A stretch of 43,922 nucleotides of DNA from CANKHA01 sp034668825. GTDB taxonomy: Bacteria > Pseudomonadota > Alphaproteobacteria > Rhizobiales > Xanthobacteraceae. This document shows positions 30,834 through 39,255 of the stretch, in pieces. A program made the position numbers and the translations under genes. The number at the start of each line of letters is the position of its first letter. Positions within the stretch are counted from its first letter, which is position 1. The stretch covers positions 1 to 43,922 of the forward strand of contig JAXDOR010000043.1 of the NCBI GenBank assembly GCA_034668825.1. Reading direction: 5' to 3'. The notes beneath the pieces are model-generated. The model searched no databases and was not told the DNA's origin. It worked only from the letters and a program-made list of their open reading frames with translations.

Positions 30834-32501
30834 ATGCGACCCAACAAGCTTATGCTTCTGGCGGGCGCCAGCCTTGCTGTCATTTTCATCCAGGCTGGAA
30901 TGAGCGCGCAGGCGCAAAACGCGTCGCCGCTGAGCGGACAAGTATCGTCTGCTGCCGAGCCGGCGATGGAAGGCGTGCTGGTCAGCGCCAAGAAGGACGG
31001 CAGCAATATCACCACGACGGTGGTGACCGACGACAAAGGAAAATTCAGCTTCCCCGCCGGAAGGTTGGAGCCGGGGCATTACACCATTGCCATCCGCGCC
31101 TCCGGCTACGATCTGGAGGGCCCCAAGGCGGTCGATATTTCAGCGGAAGCCGGCGCCACGGCGGACATCAAGCTCGCCAAGGCGAAAAACCTGGTCAACC
31201 AGCTTTCCAACGCGGAATGGCTGAACAGCATGCCGGGAACGGAAAAGGACAAGCTGTTCCTGGGCAATTGCGTTGGCTGCCACACGCTGCAGCGCATCGT
31301 CACCTCGACCCACGACGCCGAGGAATTCCGGCAGATTTTCAAGCGGATGGGAACCTATTCGCCGGGCTCGACGCCGTTGCATCCGCAACCGCTGCTTCCA
31401 GGTCCGCGCGGCGAGCGTCCGGCGGTGTCCGAGGCGCAAGCGCCGATAGCGTCTACCTATCTCGCCAGCGTCAACATGAGCACGACGGATACCCGGCCGT
31501 GGCCGCTGAAGACGCTGCCGCGCCCGAAGGGCAAGTCCACGCGCGTTATCATCACGGAATACGATCTGCCGCGCAAAGACGCGCAGCCGCATGATGTGGT
31601 CGTCGCCCCGGACGGTGTTGTCTGGTACTCGGATTTCGGTGCGCAATTCGCCGGCTACCTCGACCCCAAGACCGGCAAGGCCACGGATATTGCGATTCCG
31701 GTGCTGAAGCCCGAACAGCCGAAGGGTTCACTGGACATCGAGCTCGATCCAAAAGGCAATGTCTGGCTGGCGCTGATGTATCAGGCCGGCATCGCCAAGA
31801 TCGACCCGAAGACCAAGGAGGTCACCACCTATCCATTCCCGAAGGAATGGCAAAGCGCGAGCACGCAGGCGTCCATGGTGTCGCCGAACCATTCCGACGT
31901 GGACGGAAAAGTCTGGACCAATAACCAGGAGATGCACGCGTCTTACCGGCTGGATGTTGCCACCGGCAAATATGAAGACTTCGGCGAGTCGAAGGATGCC
32001 AAGGGCAAGCAGGTCAGCGGCTACGGCATGCCGGTGGACCACGAGAATAATCTTTATCTGCTCGAATTCGGCGGCACGTCCATCGGGCGCGTCAACGCCA
32101 CGACAAAAGAGGTAAGAATCTATCCGACGCCGTTCGCCAATTCCAAGCCACGCCGCGGCCGGGTGGATCAGGACAACCGGCTCTGGTTTGCCGAATATGG
32201 CGCCGATGCCATCGGCATGTTCGATCCGCAGACCGAGAAGATCGTCGAATACAAACTCCCGTCCAAGTTTACCGCGCCCTACGACGTGATGCCGGCAAGG
32301 GACGGCAGTGTATGGACGGGATCGATGATCACGGATCAGGTGTCGCGTCTCGATCCGCACACCGCCGAGGTCGTGGACTATCTCATGCCGCGGCCGACGA
32401 ACATGCGCCGCGTCTTCGTCGAGGAGACCGGGGCGCGGCCGGTGCTCTGGGTCGGCAGCAATCACGGCGCCTCCATCGTCAAGGTGGAACCGCTGGATTA
32501 A
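30834..32501 (+). CDS. Exported haem-binding Vgb-like beta-propeller, copy 3
   Basis: This third paralogue has 555 residues: signal peptide ending SAQAQ, beta-sandwich (MEGVLVSAKKDGSN, DDKGKFSFPAGRLEPGHYTIAIRA), CVGCH at 146-150 with candidate Met172 (FKRMGTYSPGS), and a Vgb-like propeller with SKPRRGRVDQDNRLWFAEYGADAIGMFDPQ and the end VLWVGSNHGASIVKVEPLD. GGGAGG lies 5 nt before the ATG. It lies about 1 kb from copy 2, separated by the SagB relict and the Cys-rich protein gene, so it probably has its own promoter. It is closer to copy 1 than to copy 2 in the haem region (CVGCHTLQRI). No function is known. Confidence 0.85.
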   Translation: MRPNKLMLLAGASLAVIFIQAGMSAQAQNASPLSGQVSSAAEPAMEGVLVSAKKDGSNITTTVVTDDKGKFSFPAGRLEPGHYTIAIRASGYDLEGPKAVDISAEAGATADIKLAKAKNLVNQLSNAEWLNSMPGTEKDKLFLGNCVGCHTLQRIVTSTHDAEEFRQIFKRMGTYSPGSTPLHPQPLLPGPRGERPAVSEAQAPIASTYLASVNMSTTDTRPWPLKTLPRPKGKSTRVIITEYDLPRKDAQPHDVVVAPDGVVWYSDFGAQFAGYLDPKTGKATDIAIPVLKPEQPKGSLDIELDPKGNVWLALMYQAGIAKIDPKTKEVTTYPFPKEWQSASTQASMVSPNHSDVDGKVWTNNQEMHASYRLDVATGKYEDFGESKDAKGKQVSGYGMPVDHENNLYLLEFGGTSIGRVNATTKEVRIYPTPFANSKPRRGRVDQDNRLWFAEYGADAIGMFDPQTEKIVEYKLPSKFTAPYDVMPARDGSVWTGSMITDQVSRLDPHTAEVVDYLMPRPTNMRRVFVEETGARPVLWVGSNHGASIVKVEPLD

Positions 32502-32546
32502 GCATGATCGTTCGACACTGAATTAATGCGCACCTGCGAACTCGTA

Positions 32547-32667
32547 CCTCTCCCCGCTTGCGGGGAGAGGTCGTGAGCGAAGCGAGCGGGTGAGGGGGAC
32601 TTTCCCCGCGACTAAGTGCTTGGAGATTCCCCTCACCCCGACCCTCTCCCCGCAAGCGGGGAGAGGG
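32547..32667. repeat. Dispersed palindromic repeat, two hairpin units
   Basis: CCTCTCCCCGC-TT-GCGGGGAGAGG (32547-32570) and CCCTCTCCCCGC-AA-GCGGGGAGAGGG (32642-32667) flank the same linker type as at 1-143 (GCGAGCGGGTGAGGGGG). The GGGAGAAG at the right edge (32665-32672) lies 13 nt before the MBL start and may be the only Shine-Dalgarno-like sequence there. Confidence 0.8.
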
Positions 32668-32685
32668 AGAAGTGACCATTCGGCA

Positions 32686-33609
32686 ATGGCAGACGACATC
32701 CACTTCGACAAGACCTTCGATCTCGCACCCGGAACGGTGGAGGAGGTCGTTCCCGGCGTAAGACGACTGGTCGCGAACAATCCTGGACCGTTCACCTTCA
32801 AAGGCACGGTCAGTTATATCGTCGGGCGCGAGCGCGTCGCTATCATCGACCCCGGCCCTGCGGACGACGCTCATATCCAGGCGCTGCTCGATGCCGTTCG
32901 CGGCGAGACGGTGACGCATATCTTTGTCACTCATACCCACCGCGATCATTCCCCGGCTGCTGCCGCGATCAAGCAGGCAACTGGCGCGAAAACCTTCGCC
33001 GAAGGCCCGCATCGTCCGGCGCGCGTGCTGCACATCGGCGAGGCGACGCGGCTCGATGCCAGCGGCGACCGCGACTTCGTTCCCGATGTCGCGCTTGCGG
33101 ATGGTGAAGTCATCAGCGGCTCCGGCTGGACGCTTGAGGCGGTGACGACCCCCGGCCATACCGCGAACCACATGGCTTTCGCGCTGCGGGAGGCGAATAC
33201 GCTGTTTTCCGGCGACCACGTCATGGCTTGGTCGACCACCATCGTCGCGCCGCCCGACGGCGCCATGAGTGACTATATGGCCTCGCTCGAGAAACTCGCG
33301 CGCCGTCCGGAGGCGGTTTATCTGCCCGGCCATGGCGGCGCGGTGCAGGATGCGGCGAGCTTTGTCGGACATCTGATCCGCCATCGCCAAGGCCGCGAGG
33401 CCTCCATCCTCCAGCGGCTGCGCAAGAGCCCGGCGGACATACCAACGCTGGTACGCGCCATCTATATCGGCATCGATCAGCGGCTGGTGCGGGGCGCGGG
33501 CCTCTCGGTTTTCGCGCATCTGGAAGATCTGGTGGCACGCGGCATCGTCATGACCGAAGGGCAGGTTTCGGTCGACGGTGTCTATCGTTTGGCTGGCGCC
33601 TTGGACTGA
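32686..33609 (+). CDS. MBL-fold metallo-hydrolase
   Basis: This 307-residue protein has the metallo-beta-lactamase fold. Its two-metal site includes HTHRDH at 83-88, His in TPGHTANH near 147, the bridging Asp in FSGDHVMAW and His in YLPGHGG. The layout, with a C-terminal winged-helix-like extension (LVRAIYIGIDQRLVRGAGLSVFAHLEDLVARG), matches the LACTB2/glyoxalase-like subgroup with a BLACT_WH domain; members have been linked to RNA cleavage or thioester hydrolysis. The substrate cannot be told. The ATG at 32686 is preferred; in-frame sequence before it is repeat DNA. It overlaps the convergent DUF1499 gene by 28 bp. Confidence 0.88.
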   Translation: MADDIHFDKTFDLAPGTVEEVVPGVRRLVANNPGPFTFKGTVSYIVGRERVAIIDPGPADDAHIQALLDAVRGETVTHIFVTHTHRDHSPAAAAIKQATGAKTFAEGPHRPARVLHIGEATRLDASGDRDFVPDVALADGEVISGSGWTLEAVTTPGHTANHMAFALREANTLFSGDHVMAWSTTIVAPPDGAMSDYMASLEKLARRPEAVYLPGHGGAVQDAASFVGHLIRHRQGREASILQRLRKSPADIPTLVRAIYIGIDQRLVRGAGLSVFAHLEDLVARGIVMTEGQVSVDGVYRLAGALD

Positions 33610-34415
33610 GGCTTGCCGGCCGGCGCCGGCTTTTTCACCGCCGCCTCCGATCCGAGCGTGGTGTCGATATCCTCCAGCAAGGCGCGGATGCGGTTGGCGT
33701 TGTCGCCAAAGTCATGGCTGCCATAACGCGAGGCTGAGCGCGCGTCGAGGCGCGCGCCATCGCCATCCGGGCGGACTCGCACAACGAGATCGTCGCGGAA
33801 ACCCATGATGGGTGAGCGCACGACCGCCTCGATATGGCCTTCGCGGCGCGCCTGCGGGGCGCGCGCATCCAATATGCGCCATTTGCGCTTGGTGATGACG
33901 GCGAAGGCCGCCTCATAGGTTTGTTGCGCGTTTGTCGTCACCACCAGCGGCTCAATATCCGGATAGGCAGCCCGCTGCTTTTCGGCGGCCGGCCGCCCCC
34001 CATAGGTAACGGGATTGGCATCACGGGGCCGCAACTGGGCGATCGCCTCAAAGCGAGGAGGGTCTCCCGCATCCGTGGTGACGTCAGTGATCGGCGGGAG
34101 CCGGTACACCTTCATGCCGAGATAAACCGGATAGGCGATAAGCCCAAGTCCGATGCCCATCGCCAGTAATGCATGGCCAAAACCATCGAGCCCGTCCTTC
34201 CAGATCACGATGAAGGCGCCGAGGGCGAGGATGATTGCGAGCACGGCGAAGGTCAGCGCGGCGGCAAAGGTCGCCAGCGCCGGCACGATCTCGAGCAGGT
34301 CGGAACGGACGACAATGATAGAGAGGATCGAAGCAGCCAGCGAAAATATCGCCAAGCGGCGAGCCCAAACCGCAAGCCTCGACGTCGCGTCTTCGGAAAT
34401 CCGGCGGCGCGCCAT
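33582..34415 (-). CDS. DUF1499 family membrane protein
   Basis: This 277-residue protein has three hydrophobic segments in the first 110 residues (RLAIFSLAASILSIIVV; ALATFAAALTFAVLAIILALGAFIVIW; ALLAMGIGLGLIAYPVYLG), then a soluble DUF1499 domain (ITDVTTDAGDPPRFEAI, then RKWRILDARAPQARREGHIEAVVRSPIMGFRDDLVVRVRP, with RYGSHDFGDNANRIRALLEDID). The tail is Pro/Lys rich. The family function is unknown. The ATG at 34415 is 2 nt past the M48 stop codon, indicating cotranscription with the peptidase and DUF898 genes. Confidence 0.88.
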   Translation of the reverse strand: MARRRISEDATSRLAVWARRLAIFSLAASILSIIVVRSDLLEIVPALATFAAALTFAVLAIILALGAFIVIWKDGLDGFGHALLAMGIGLGLIAYPVYLGMKVYRLPPITDVTTDAGDPPRFEAIAQLRPRDANPVTYGGRPAAEKQRAAYPDIEPLVVTTNAQQTYEAAFAVITKRKWRILDARAPQARREGHIEAVVRSPIMGFRDDLVVRVRPDGDGARLDARSASRYGSHDFGDNANRIRALLEDIDTTLGSEAAVKKPAPAGKPQSKAPAKR

Positions 34416-34417
34416 GC

Positions 34418-35521
34418 TCAAGGTCCCGCGCAGATGCGCTTCAACGCGGCCCATTCCGCACTGTCGAGAAGCGGCTTGCCGCGCGTAGTCGCGGCTAGGG
34501 CGTGGATAGCCGCGACCCTCTCGGGAGTTTCCGGGTGGTCGAGCAGAATTCGTGAAGCCGGTCCGTGGGTGCCGGCTACGCGCGACAGAATTCTGCCGAG
34601 CGCGTCCGCATCCCCTCCGATCTTGTTCATTAACGCGACTCCATAGGCGTCTGCTGCTGTCTCGGTTTCGCGTGAGTAGGACGATTGCAGCACGGTCTTG
34701 GCCGCAATGATGACCGCGCTTCCACCCACGAAGTCGCCGAGTATCATGCCGAACAGGAATGACAAGCCCGCGGTTTGCAGCACCGATTTCACGCCGTCGC
34801 GCCGGGCGACATGCCCGATCTCGTGCGCGATGACGCCGGCGAGTTCATCCGCGGACTCAGCTTTGCCGATGATCCCCTCAAAGACGTAGATATGACCGCC
34901 GGGAAGCGCAACCGCGTTGGCTTCAGCGCGGCGTACGACATTTGCCTGTAAGGGGAGGGGCAGCGATGCTACCGCTTCAAGTTGGCCGATCAATCGATCG
35001 AGCGCCGCGCGTCCCGGCTTTTCGGTCTCGGCGGTGCCACACTCGAACGGCAGGCCGGCTCGACCGGTATCGAGAGTGGCGCGCATTTGCGCCTCGACGA
35101 CTTCGCCGAGCTTGCGCTCGATACTTTGCGGCAGCAGCGGCGTCAATCGCGCCGCGATCTGCGGCAACGCGAATAGCGCCACGAAAGCGAGCGACGCCAC
35201 GGCGGCAAAGCTCCATGCCGCTACCTTAGAACGGCGGCGGCTTTCCGTTGTATCTGTCCGATCGATCGTCGTTGCGATGTCGTCGAGCGCGGCGGCGAAG
35301 GCCGTATCGCGGATTTCAAGACGCGCGAGCGCGCCACGGCCGCGGCGCCCCACACGCAGCACGTCATCGGGCGCGGAAAGTTGCTCGATTTCGGTATAGG
35401 GCCATTCGGCTATGACATTTCCGCCGCGGCTAATGCGCAGCGCCTGCGGCATGAGTTCGACGAAAACCTCCTGCCGGGCGCTTGTGATGCCGTCGAAGAA
35501 AGTGCCGGTTGCGGAAATCAT
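34418..35521 (-). CDS. M48 family metalloprotease
   Basis: This 367-residue membrane-anchored zinc peptidase has the HEIGH motif at 233-237 (AGVIAHEIGHVARRDG), with a downstream Glu in SRETETAADAYG as the third ligand. An N-terminal soluble part and a membrane segment (about 100-122, AAWSFAAVASLAFVALFALPQ) precede it. M48 proteins of this type act in envelope protein quality control. The ATG at 35521 abuts the DUF898 gene (stop at 35527), and DUF1499 follows 2 nt after its stop. YjgN and M48 genes are paired in many bacteria, so a shared envelope role is plausible. Confidence 0.9.
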   Translation of the reverse strand: MISATGTFFDGITSARQEVFVELMPQALRISRGGNVIAEWPYTEIEQLSAPDDVLRVGRRGRGALARLEIRDTAFAAALDDIATTIDRTDTTESRRRSKVAAWSFAAVASLAFVALFALPQIAARLTPLLPQSIERKLGEVVEAQMRATLDTGRAGLPFECGTAETEKPGRAALDRLIGQLEAVASLPLPLQANVVRRAEANAVALPGGHIYVFEGIIGKAESADELAGVIAHEIGHVARRDGVKSVLQTAGLSFLFGMILGDFVGGSAVIIAAKTVLQSSYSRETETAADAYGVALMNKIGGDADALGRILSRVAGTHGPASRILLDHPETPERVAAIHALAATTRGKPLLDSAEWAALKRICAGP

Positions 35522-35526
35522 CCTCT

Positions 35527-36798
35527 TTAGAATCCCCCGACGTTCAAGGCGTCGGCAAGACCCTCACCCACGGCGGAACTCGGTTGGCCGGAAGCTTTAA
35601 CGTGATCGAGCGCGGTGATGCCTGATAGATCGAGCGATTCCACAGCAAGCCGCCACAATGACAGTTTTACGGTCGCTTGGTAGATGGTCGAATAGCCGAG
35701 CGCGATCACGACATATCCGACCACGAATATGGCGGGTACCACGACTTCGGCGGTCGTCGGGGATACGACCAGCACGTTGATCAGTTCGACTACGATCGCC
35801 CCGACAACGCCGACGGCTATGATGAAAGCGGCTCCATACAGTAGGAAACGGAAATAAGCTCGGTAGACCTGGCCCGTGCGCAATCGCGAGCTCGCGACGA
35901 CTTGGCCCAGACGAAGGCCGGACATCCACCACCGCAAGACCAGAGCCTGGAACACCGGATACAGCACCGCCGCTGCTAGCGCCGCCCAACCACAGGCCAG
36001 AATCGCCAGCACGATTGCCGTGGCGTAGCCGGGATTTGAGGCTTCCACGCGCGCGGCAAGGTCGCGGCCGCCTTCGCCCGCGGCTTCCACCAGCGCCGTC
36101 CAATCGACCGCGCTGATGGTGGCAACCATGCCTCCAACAAATGGCACCATCACCAGCAGCCACATGGGGAATCCGCGAAGGAAAAGTGAAAACGCCGAAC
36201 CCGCGAAGTCGCCGGAGAGAGTCCCGTAATAGGTATTGCGCATCTTGAAGCGTTCGAGACTTGCCTGCGCCCAGGGGTAGGCGAGACCGGCGGTTATCAC
36301 GATCATCGTCCACCAAAACAGCGCGCAGACTGCATAGCGCCAAGCCGAACCGGTCTGGTGGAAGCGGACGCCGCGATAGACGGTGCGGGTCAAGCGATAG
36401 CGGCGTGCACGATAGACGGCGAATTGCCCAAGCAAGGCGAGCAGCAAGAAGCCGACAATGCCGGAAAGTTCACGCAGAAGCGCGAAATTCAAAGCTGCGA
36501 GAGAGAACAGGGCGTAAACCGGAGCGAGCAGCGCGATCGCAATCAGGAAGCCCACGAGAAGCTCGGTCGCGGTCCCGGTATATTCCAGGCTTTCGCCCGC
36601 GATCTCGGTATTCGCCCAGAGAAAGCGGCGCATATCGGTTGCCAGCCAGAATCGATAGAGTCCGAGCGTGAACATCAACAGCACGGCGCCGCGGATAAGC
36701 AGCCGCCAATAAACGCGCTCCTGACCGAGGAACTTGACGGTGCCCGGCGCAGAGGCGGGGTCGCTTTCCGCCGCCGCTTTAGTCACCTCCGTGCCGCT
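35527..36798 (-). CDS. DUF898 (YjgN family) membrane protein
   Basis: This 423-residue protein has about 8 hydrophobic segments and the family hallmarks: GTVKFLGQERVYWRLLIRGAVLLMFTLGLYRFWLATDMRRFLWANTEIAGESLEYTGTATEL, RARRYRLTRTVYRGVRFHQTGSAWRYA and LAYPWAQASLERFKMRNTYYGTLSGDF. The function is unknown. The ATG at 36798 begins MSGTEVTKAAAE; an in-frame ATG at 36822 is possible. It is the first gene of the DUF898-M48-DUF1499 unit. Confidence 0.9.
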   Translation of the reverse strand, partial: SGTEVTKAAAESDPASAPGTVKFLGQERVYWRLLIRGAVLLMFTLGLYRFWLATDMRRFLWANTEIAGESLEYTGTATELLVGFLIAIALLAPVYALFSLAALNFALLRELSGIVGFLLLALLGQFAVYRARRYRLTRTVYRGVRFHQTGSAWRYAVCALFWWTMIVITAGLAYPWAQASLERFKMRNTYYGTLSGDFAGSAFSLFLRGFPMWLLVMVPFVGGMVATISAVDWTALVEAAGEGGRDLAARVEASNPGYATAIVLAILACGWAALAAAVLYPVFQALVLRWWMSGLRLGQVVASSRLRTGQVYRAYFRFLLYGAAFIIAVGVVGAIVVELINVLVVSPTTAEVVVPAIFVVGYVVIALGYSTIYQATVKLSLWRLAVESLDLSGITALDHVKASGQPSSAVGEGLADALNVGGF

Positions 36799-36918
36799 CA
36801 TGCCGTCCCCTCGTCCGCTCAAGTCATCCGCCCGCGCCCAGCTTAGCTTAGGACATCCGCATGCGTGAGGTGAGCGGTAGGACGAGAGGCCGGCAACTCA
36901 CAGGAATGGTTAAGTAAG

Positions 36919-37815
36919 CTAGGCCCGGCGAGGCCGCGCCGCGGGGGGGTTGGCCGCAGGCCGTGGCAAGACGATTTCCATCAACGCGGTGAGCTTCGGC
37001 GAACGCGCGCCCTTGCGCCAGAACAAATAAGTTTGGGCCCGGTTCAATCCCGGCGGCAGCGGGTGAATGCTCAGGCGTTTGCGCTCCGGGAAGGTGGACA
37101 GAACCATTCGCGGCATCAGCGAGATTCCCATGCCCACCACGACGCAGCCCAGCATGGCGTGATAGGAGGACATCTCGACCATGCGTTCAGGCATCTCGCC
37201 GGTGAGGGCAAACCAGTCCTCAAGTTGTTTGCGGTAGGAACAGCCCGTCTCGAAAACCAGGACCGCTCGCGATTCTGCGTCGCGTGGCGATTTGATCGGC
37301 GGGTGATTGGCCGCCGCGACGATCACCACTTCTTCATCATAGACCGCCACCTTTTCGAACGGTGCATCCGGTATTGCCCCCGCCGCCAACGCCGCATCGA
37401 GCTCCCCTCGCAGGACCATTCCGGTAAGTCCGGCGCAGTTGCCGGTGTGTAGCTCCAGCGTGACTTCAGGGTAGCGGCGGCAGTATTCGCTCAAAGGCGC
37501 CGGCAGCCGCACGGAAGCGGTGCTGTCCATGGCGCCGAGACGAAACAGGCCGCGCGGTTTTGCGTCGTGCACCGACTCCCGCGCTTCCTGCGCGAGGTCG
37601 AGCAGCCGGTCTGCGTAGTCCAGCAAGACTTTTCCGGCGGGAGAGAGATGCAACCGCTTGCCCGCCCGTATGAACAACTGCACCCCAAGCTGCTGCTCAA
37701 GGTGGTGGATGCGCGTGGTGACGTTGGATTGGACGCGATGGAGTTTTTCCGCCGCGCGCGTGATGCCGCCGGCCTGTACCACGGTACGGAAGACGTTGAG
37801 GTCGGAGAGCTCCAT
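36919..37815 (-). CDS. LysR family transcriptional regulator
   Basis: This 298-residue protein has an N-terminal winged helix-turn-helix (about 1-60; MELSDLNVFRTVVQAGGITRAAEKLHRVQSNVTTRIHHLEQQLGVQLFIRAGKRLHLSPAG) and a C-terminal substrate-binding domain (about 90-290). The ATG at 37815 is preferred to one at 37854 because the HTH starts here and GAAAGAAG lies upstream. It is divergent from the DUF1127 gene, 102 nt away, with a palindrome between them, so autoregulation and control of the neighbour are plausible. No effector can be inferred. Confidence 0.93.
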   Translation of the reverse strand: MELSDLNVFRTVVQAGGITRAAEKLHRVQSNVTTRIHHLEQQLGVQLFIRAGKRLHLSPAGKVLLDYADRLLDLAQEARESVHDAKPRGLFRLGAMDSTASVRLPAPLSEYCRRYPEVTLELHTGNCAGLTGMVLRGELDAALAAGAIPDAPFEKVAVYDEEVVIVAAANHPPIKSPRDAESRAVLVFETGCSYRKQLEDWFALTGEMPERMVEMSSYHAMLGCVVVGMGISLMPRMVLSTFPERKRLSIHPLPPGLNRAQTYLFWRKGARSPKLTALMEIVLPRPAANPPAARPRRA

Positions 37816-37858
37816 CGTTCTTCTTTCAAGATGATTTCTATCAGTACTATTCATTTTA

Positions 37859-37874
37859 CGTGATTAATCTCACG
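37859..37874. promoter_or_regulatory. Candidate LysR-type operator
   Basis: CGTGA (37859-37863) and TCACG (37870-37874) are inverse complements across 6 nt, in the divergent region between the LysR and DUF1127 genes. An outer TTTA (37854-37857) and TAA (37878-37880) partly extend the symmetry. The size and position suit a LysR site. Confidence 0.4.
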
Positions 37875-37917
37875 CGGTAAAGCTAGCATCGAATGTTGCT
37901 GCCAGACGGAGGCCAGC

Positions 37918-38250
37918 ATGGTGAACGATGAGGAGCTTGATCTGCTGGTTCGTAACTATCAGCAGCTAACGCCCACACAGCAGGACGTTCTTCGCGACCA
38001 AGTGCGCGAGCGCGCGAAGATGCTGCGGGCGGCGATGTTGCTCGACCTGTTTAGGCGTCTTCTATTCTGGCTTCGGCGCCGGTCGGCGGCCGCACACCTT
38101 TCAGCGCTGGATGACCGGATGCTCAAAGACATTGGTCTTCACCGCAGCGAGATCGAGTCGGCGGTGCGCGGCCGTCCCATGGAGCATATCGAACGCGGGC
38201 GTCTTCAGAGCAAAGACGACTGTTGTGCCTCCATGACGCCTGCGGCCTAG
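37918..38250 (+). CDS. DUF1127 (YjiS-like) small protein
   Basis: This 110-residue protein has a helical, charged N-terminal part (DEELDLLVRNYQQLTPTQQDVLRDQVRERAKMLRAAMLLDLFRRLLFW) and the DUF1127 signature near the end (LSALDDRMLKDIGLHRSEIESAVRGR). DUF1127 proteins are short, Arg-rich and often tied to phosphate, stress or RNA-binding roles in alphaproteobacteria; this one has an extended N terminus. GGAGG lies 6 nt before the ATG. It is divergent from the LysR gene. Confidence 0.85.
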   Translation: MVNDEELDLLVRNYQQLTPTQQDVLRDQVRERAKMLRAAMLLDLFRRLLFWLRRRSAAAHLSALDDRMLKDIGLHRSEIESAVRGRPMEHIERGRLQSKDDCCASMTPAA

Positions 38251-38326
38251 CAAGCGCGGGAAAGGGCGACTTCGATATCTGTCGGACCTCGTAGAAAAGC
38301 CGTATTGGAACCGCACTTAGACCCGC

Positions 38327-39202
38327 GTGAAGCTCCTCCTCATGATTGCTCTTCTTGTAGGCCCGGCGGGCATCGCAGCCGCGGACACGGTTCCGCTGCC
38401 GCGTCCGCGGCCCGCCGACCTCGGTGCCACGCCTGCCGAAGCTTCGCCGCAGGAAGAGGCCAAGAGCGTCGAGAAGAAAGCCGATGAGCCGCCCCCGCCG
38501 TCCGCTTGTTTGGTGCGCCTGCGTGAGCTCGCCGTCGTCCGCCCTTTGCCGTCCATCAATAAGGCGGGCGGATGCTTCGCTGAGGACGTGGTGCAGCTCG
38601 ACGCCATCATCCTGGGAGATAAGCGCCAAGTAACGGTGGAGCCAACTGCGACGCTTCGTTGCGGCATGGCGCAAGCGATGGCTGATTGGGTGCGCGACGA
38701 GATGGCGCCCGCCGCGGTTGCGGCGCTGGAATCGCCGTTGCGCGCGATTGAAAATGCGGCGTCATTCGAATGCCGCGGCCGCAATAATATTCCCGGTGCG
38801 CTGCTCAGTGAACACGGCAAGGCTAATGCGCTCGATATCCGCGCGTTGAAGCTGGTGAACGGAAGCGTGGCCCAACTCACTGACGCGAAACTATCAAAGG
38901 ATTTTCGCGACGGACTGCGCAAGAGCGCCTGTGCGCGTTTCATGACGGTGCTCGGGCCAGGCTCGGACGGCTATCACGAGGATCACATCCACGTCGATCT
39001 CGCCGAACGCAAGGGTGACTATCGCTTGTGCCAATGGGAGGTACGGCAACCGATCTACCGCATGTTGCTGTCTCCTCATATCGCCGCCTATGGGAAGCCA
39101 AGCCCGCATGTCGCTCCCGCGAGCATGCCGGTTGCGCCGGTTGCCGCGGCTGCGAAGGCGGATGACAAGGTCCGCCCGGTTTCCAATCCGCGGAAGCTTT
39201 GA
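38327..39202 (+). CDS. Extensin-like LAS-family (M15-type) protein
   Basis: This 291-residue exported protein starts with a signal peptide (MKLLLMIALLVGPAGIAAA), then a Pro-rich linker (PLPRPRPADLG, PPPPS). The extensin-like C-terminal domain (PF06904, about 60-245) resembles LAS peptidases: His163 and Asp170 (HGKANALDIRAL) and His220 and His222 (YHEDHIHVDL) are the zinc-ligand pattern. Multiple Cys (C61, C83, C112, C149, C202, C235) are likely disulfide-bonded. A periplasmic peptidoglycan role is plausible. The GTG at 38327 has no strong SD, but the signal peptide fixes it. The aminotransferase gene overlaps or abuts its end. Confidence 0.88.
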   Translation: MKLLLMIALLVGPAGIAAADTVPLPRPRPADLGATPAEASPQEEAKSVEKKADEPPPPSACLVRLRELAVVRPLPSINKAGGCFAEDVVQLDAIILGDKRQVTVEPTATLRCGMAQAMADWVRDEMAPAAVAALESPLRAIENAASFECRGRNNIPGALLSEHGKANALDIRALKLVNGSVAQLTDAKLSKDFRDGLRKSACARFMTVLGPGSDGYHEDHIHVDLAERKGDYRLCQWEVRQPIYRMLLSPHIAAYGKPSPHVAPASMPVAPVAAAAKADDKVRPVSNPRKL

Positions 39203-39255
39203 CGCCGGCCCGTCAGCGCGGCCACAATGAACTTCCGAAGCCGGAGAACGGTCCC

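Noticed and set aside
26390..32501. True virginiamycin B lyase (antibiotic resistance)
   Set aside because: Only the propeller fold is shared. The added haem and beta-sandwich parts and the lack of recognisable lyase catalytic residues make resistance an unsafe call.
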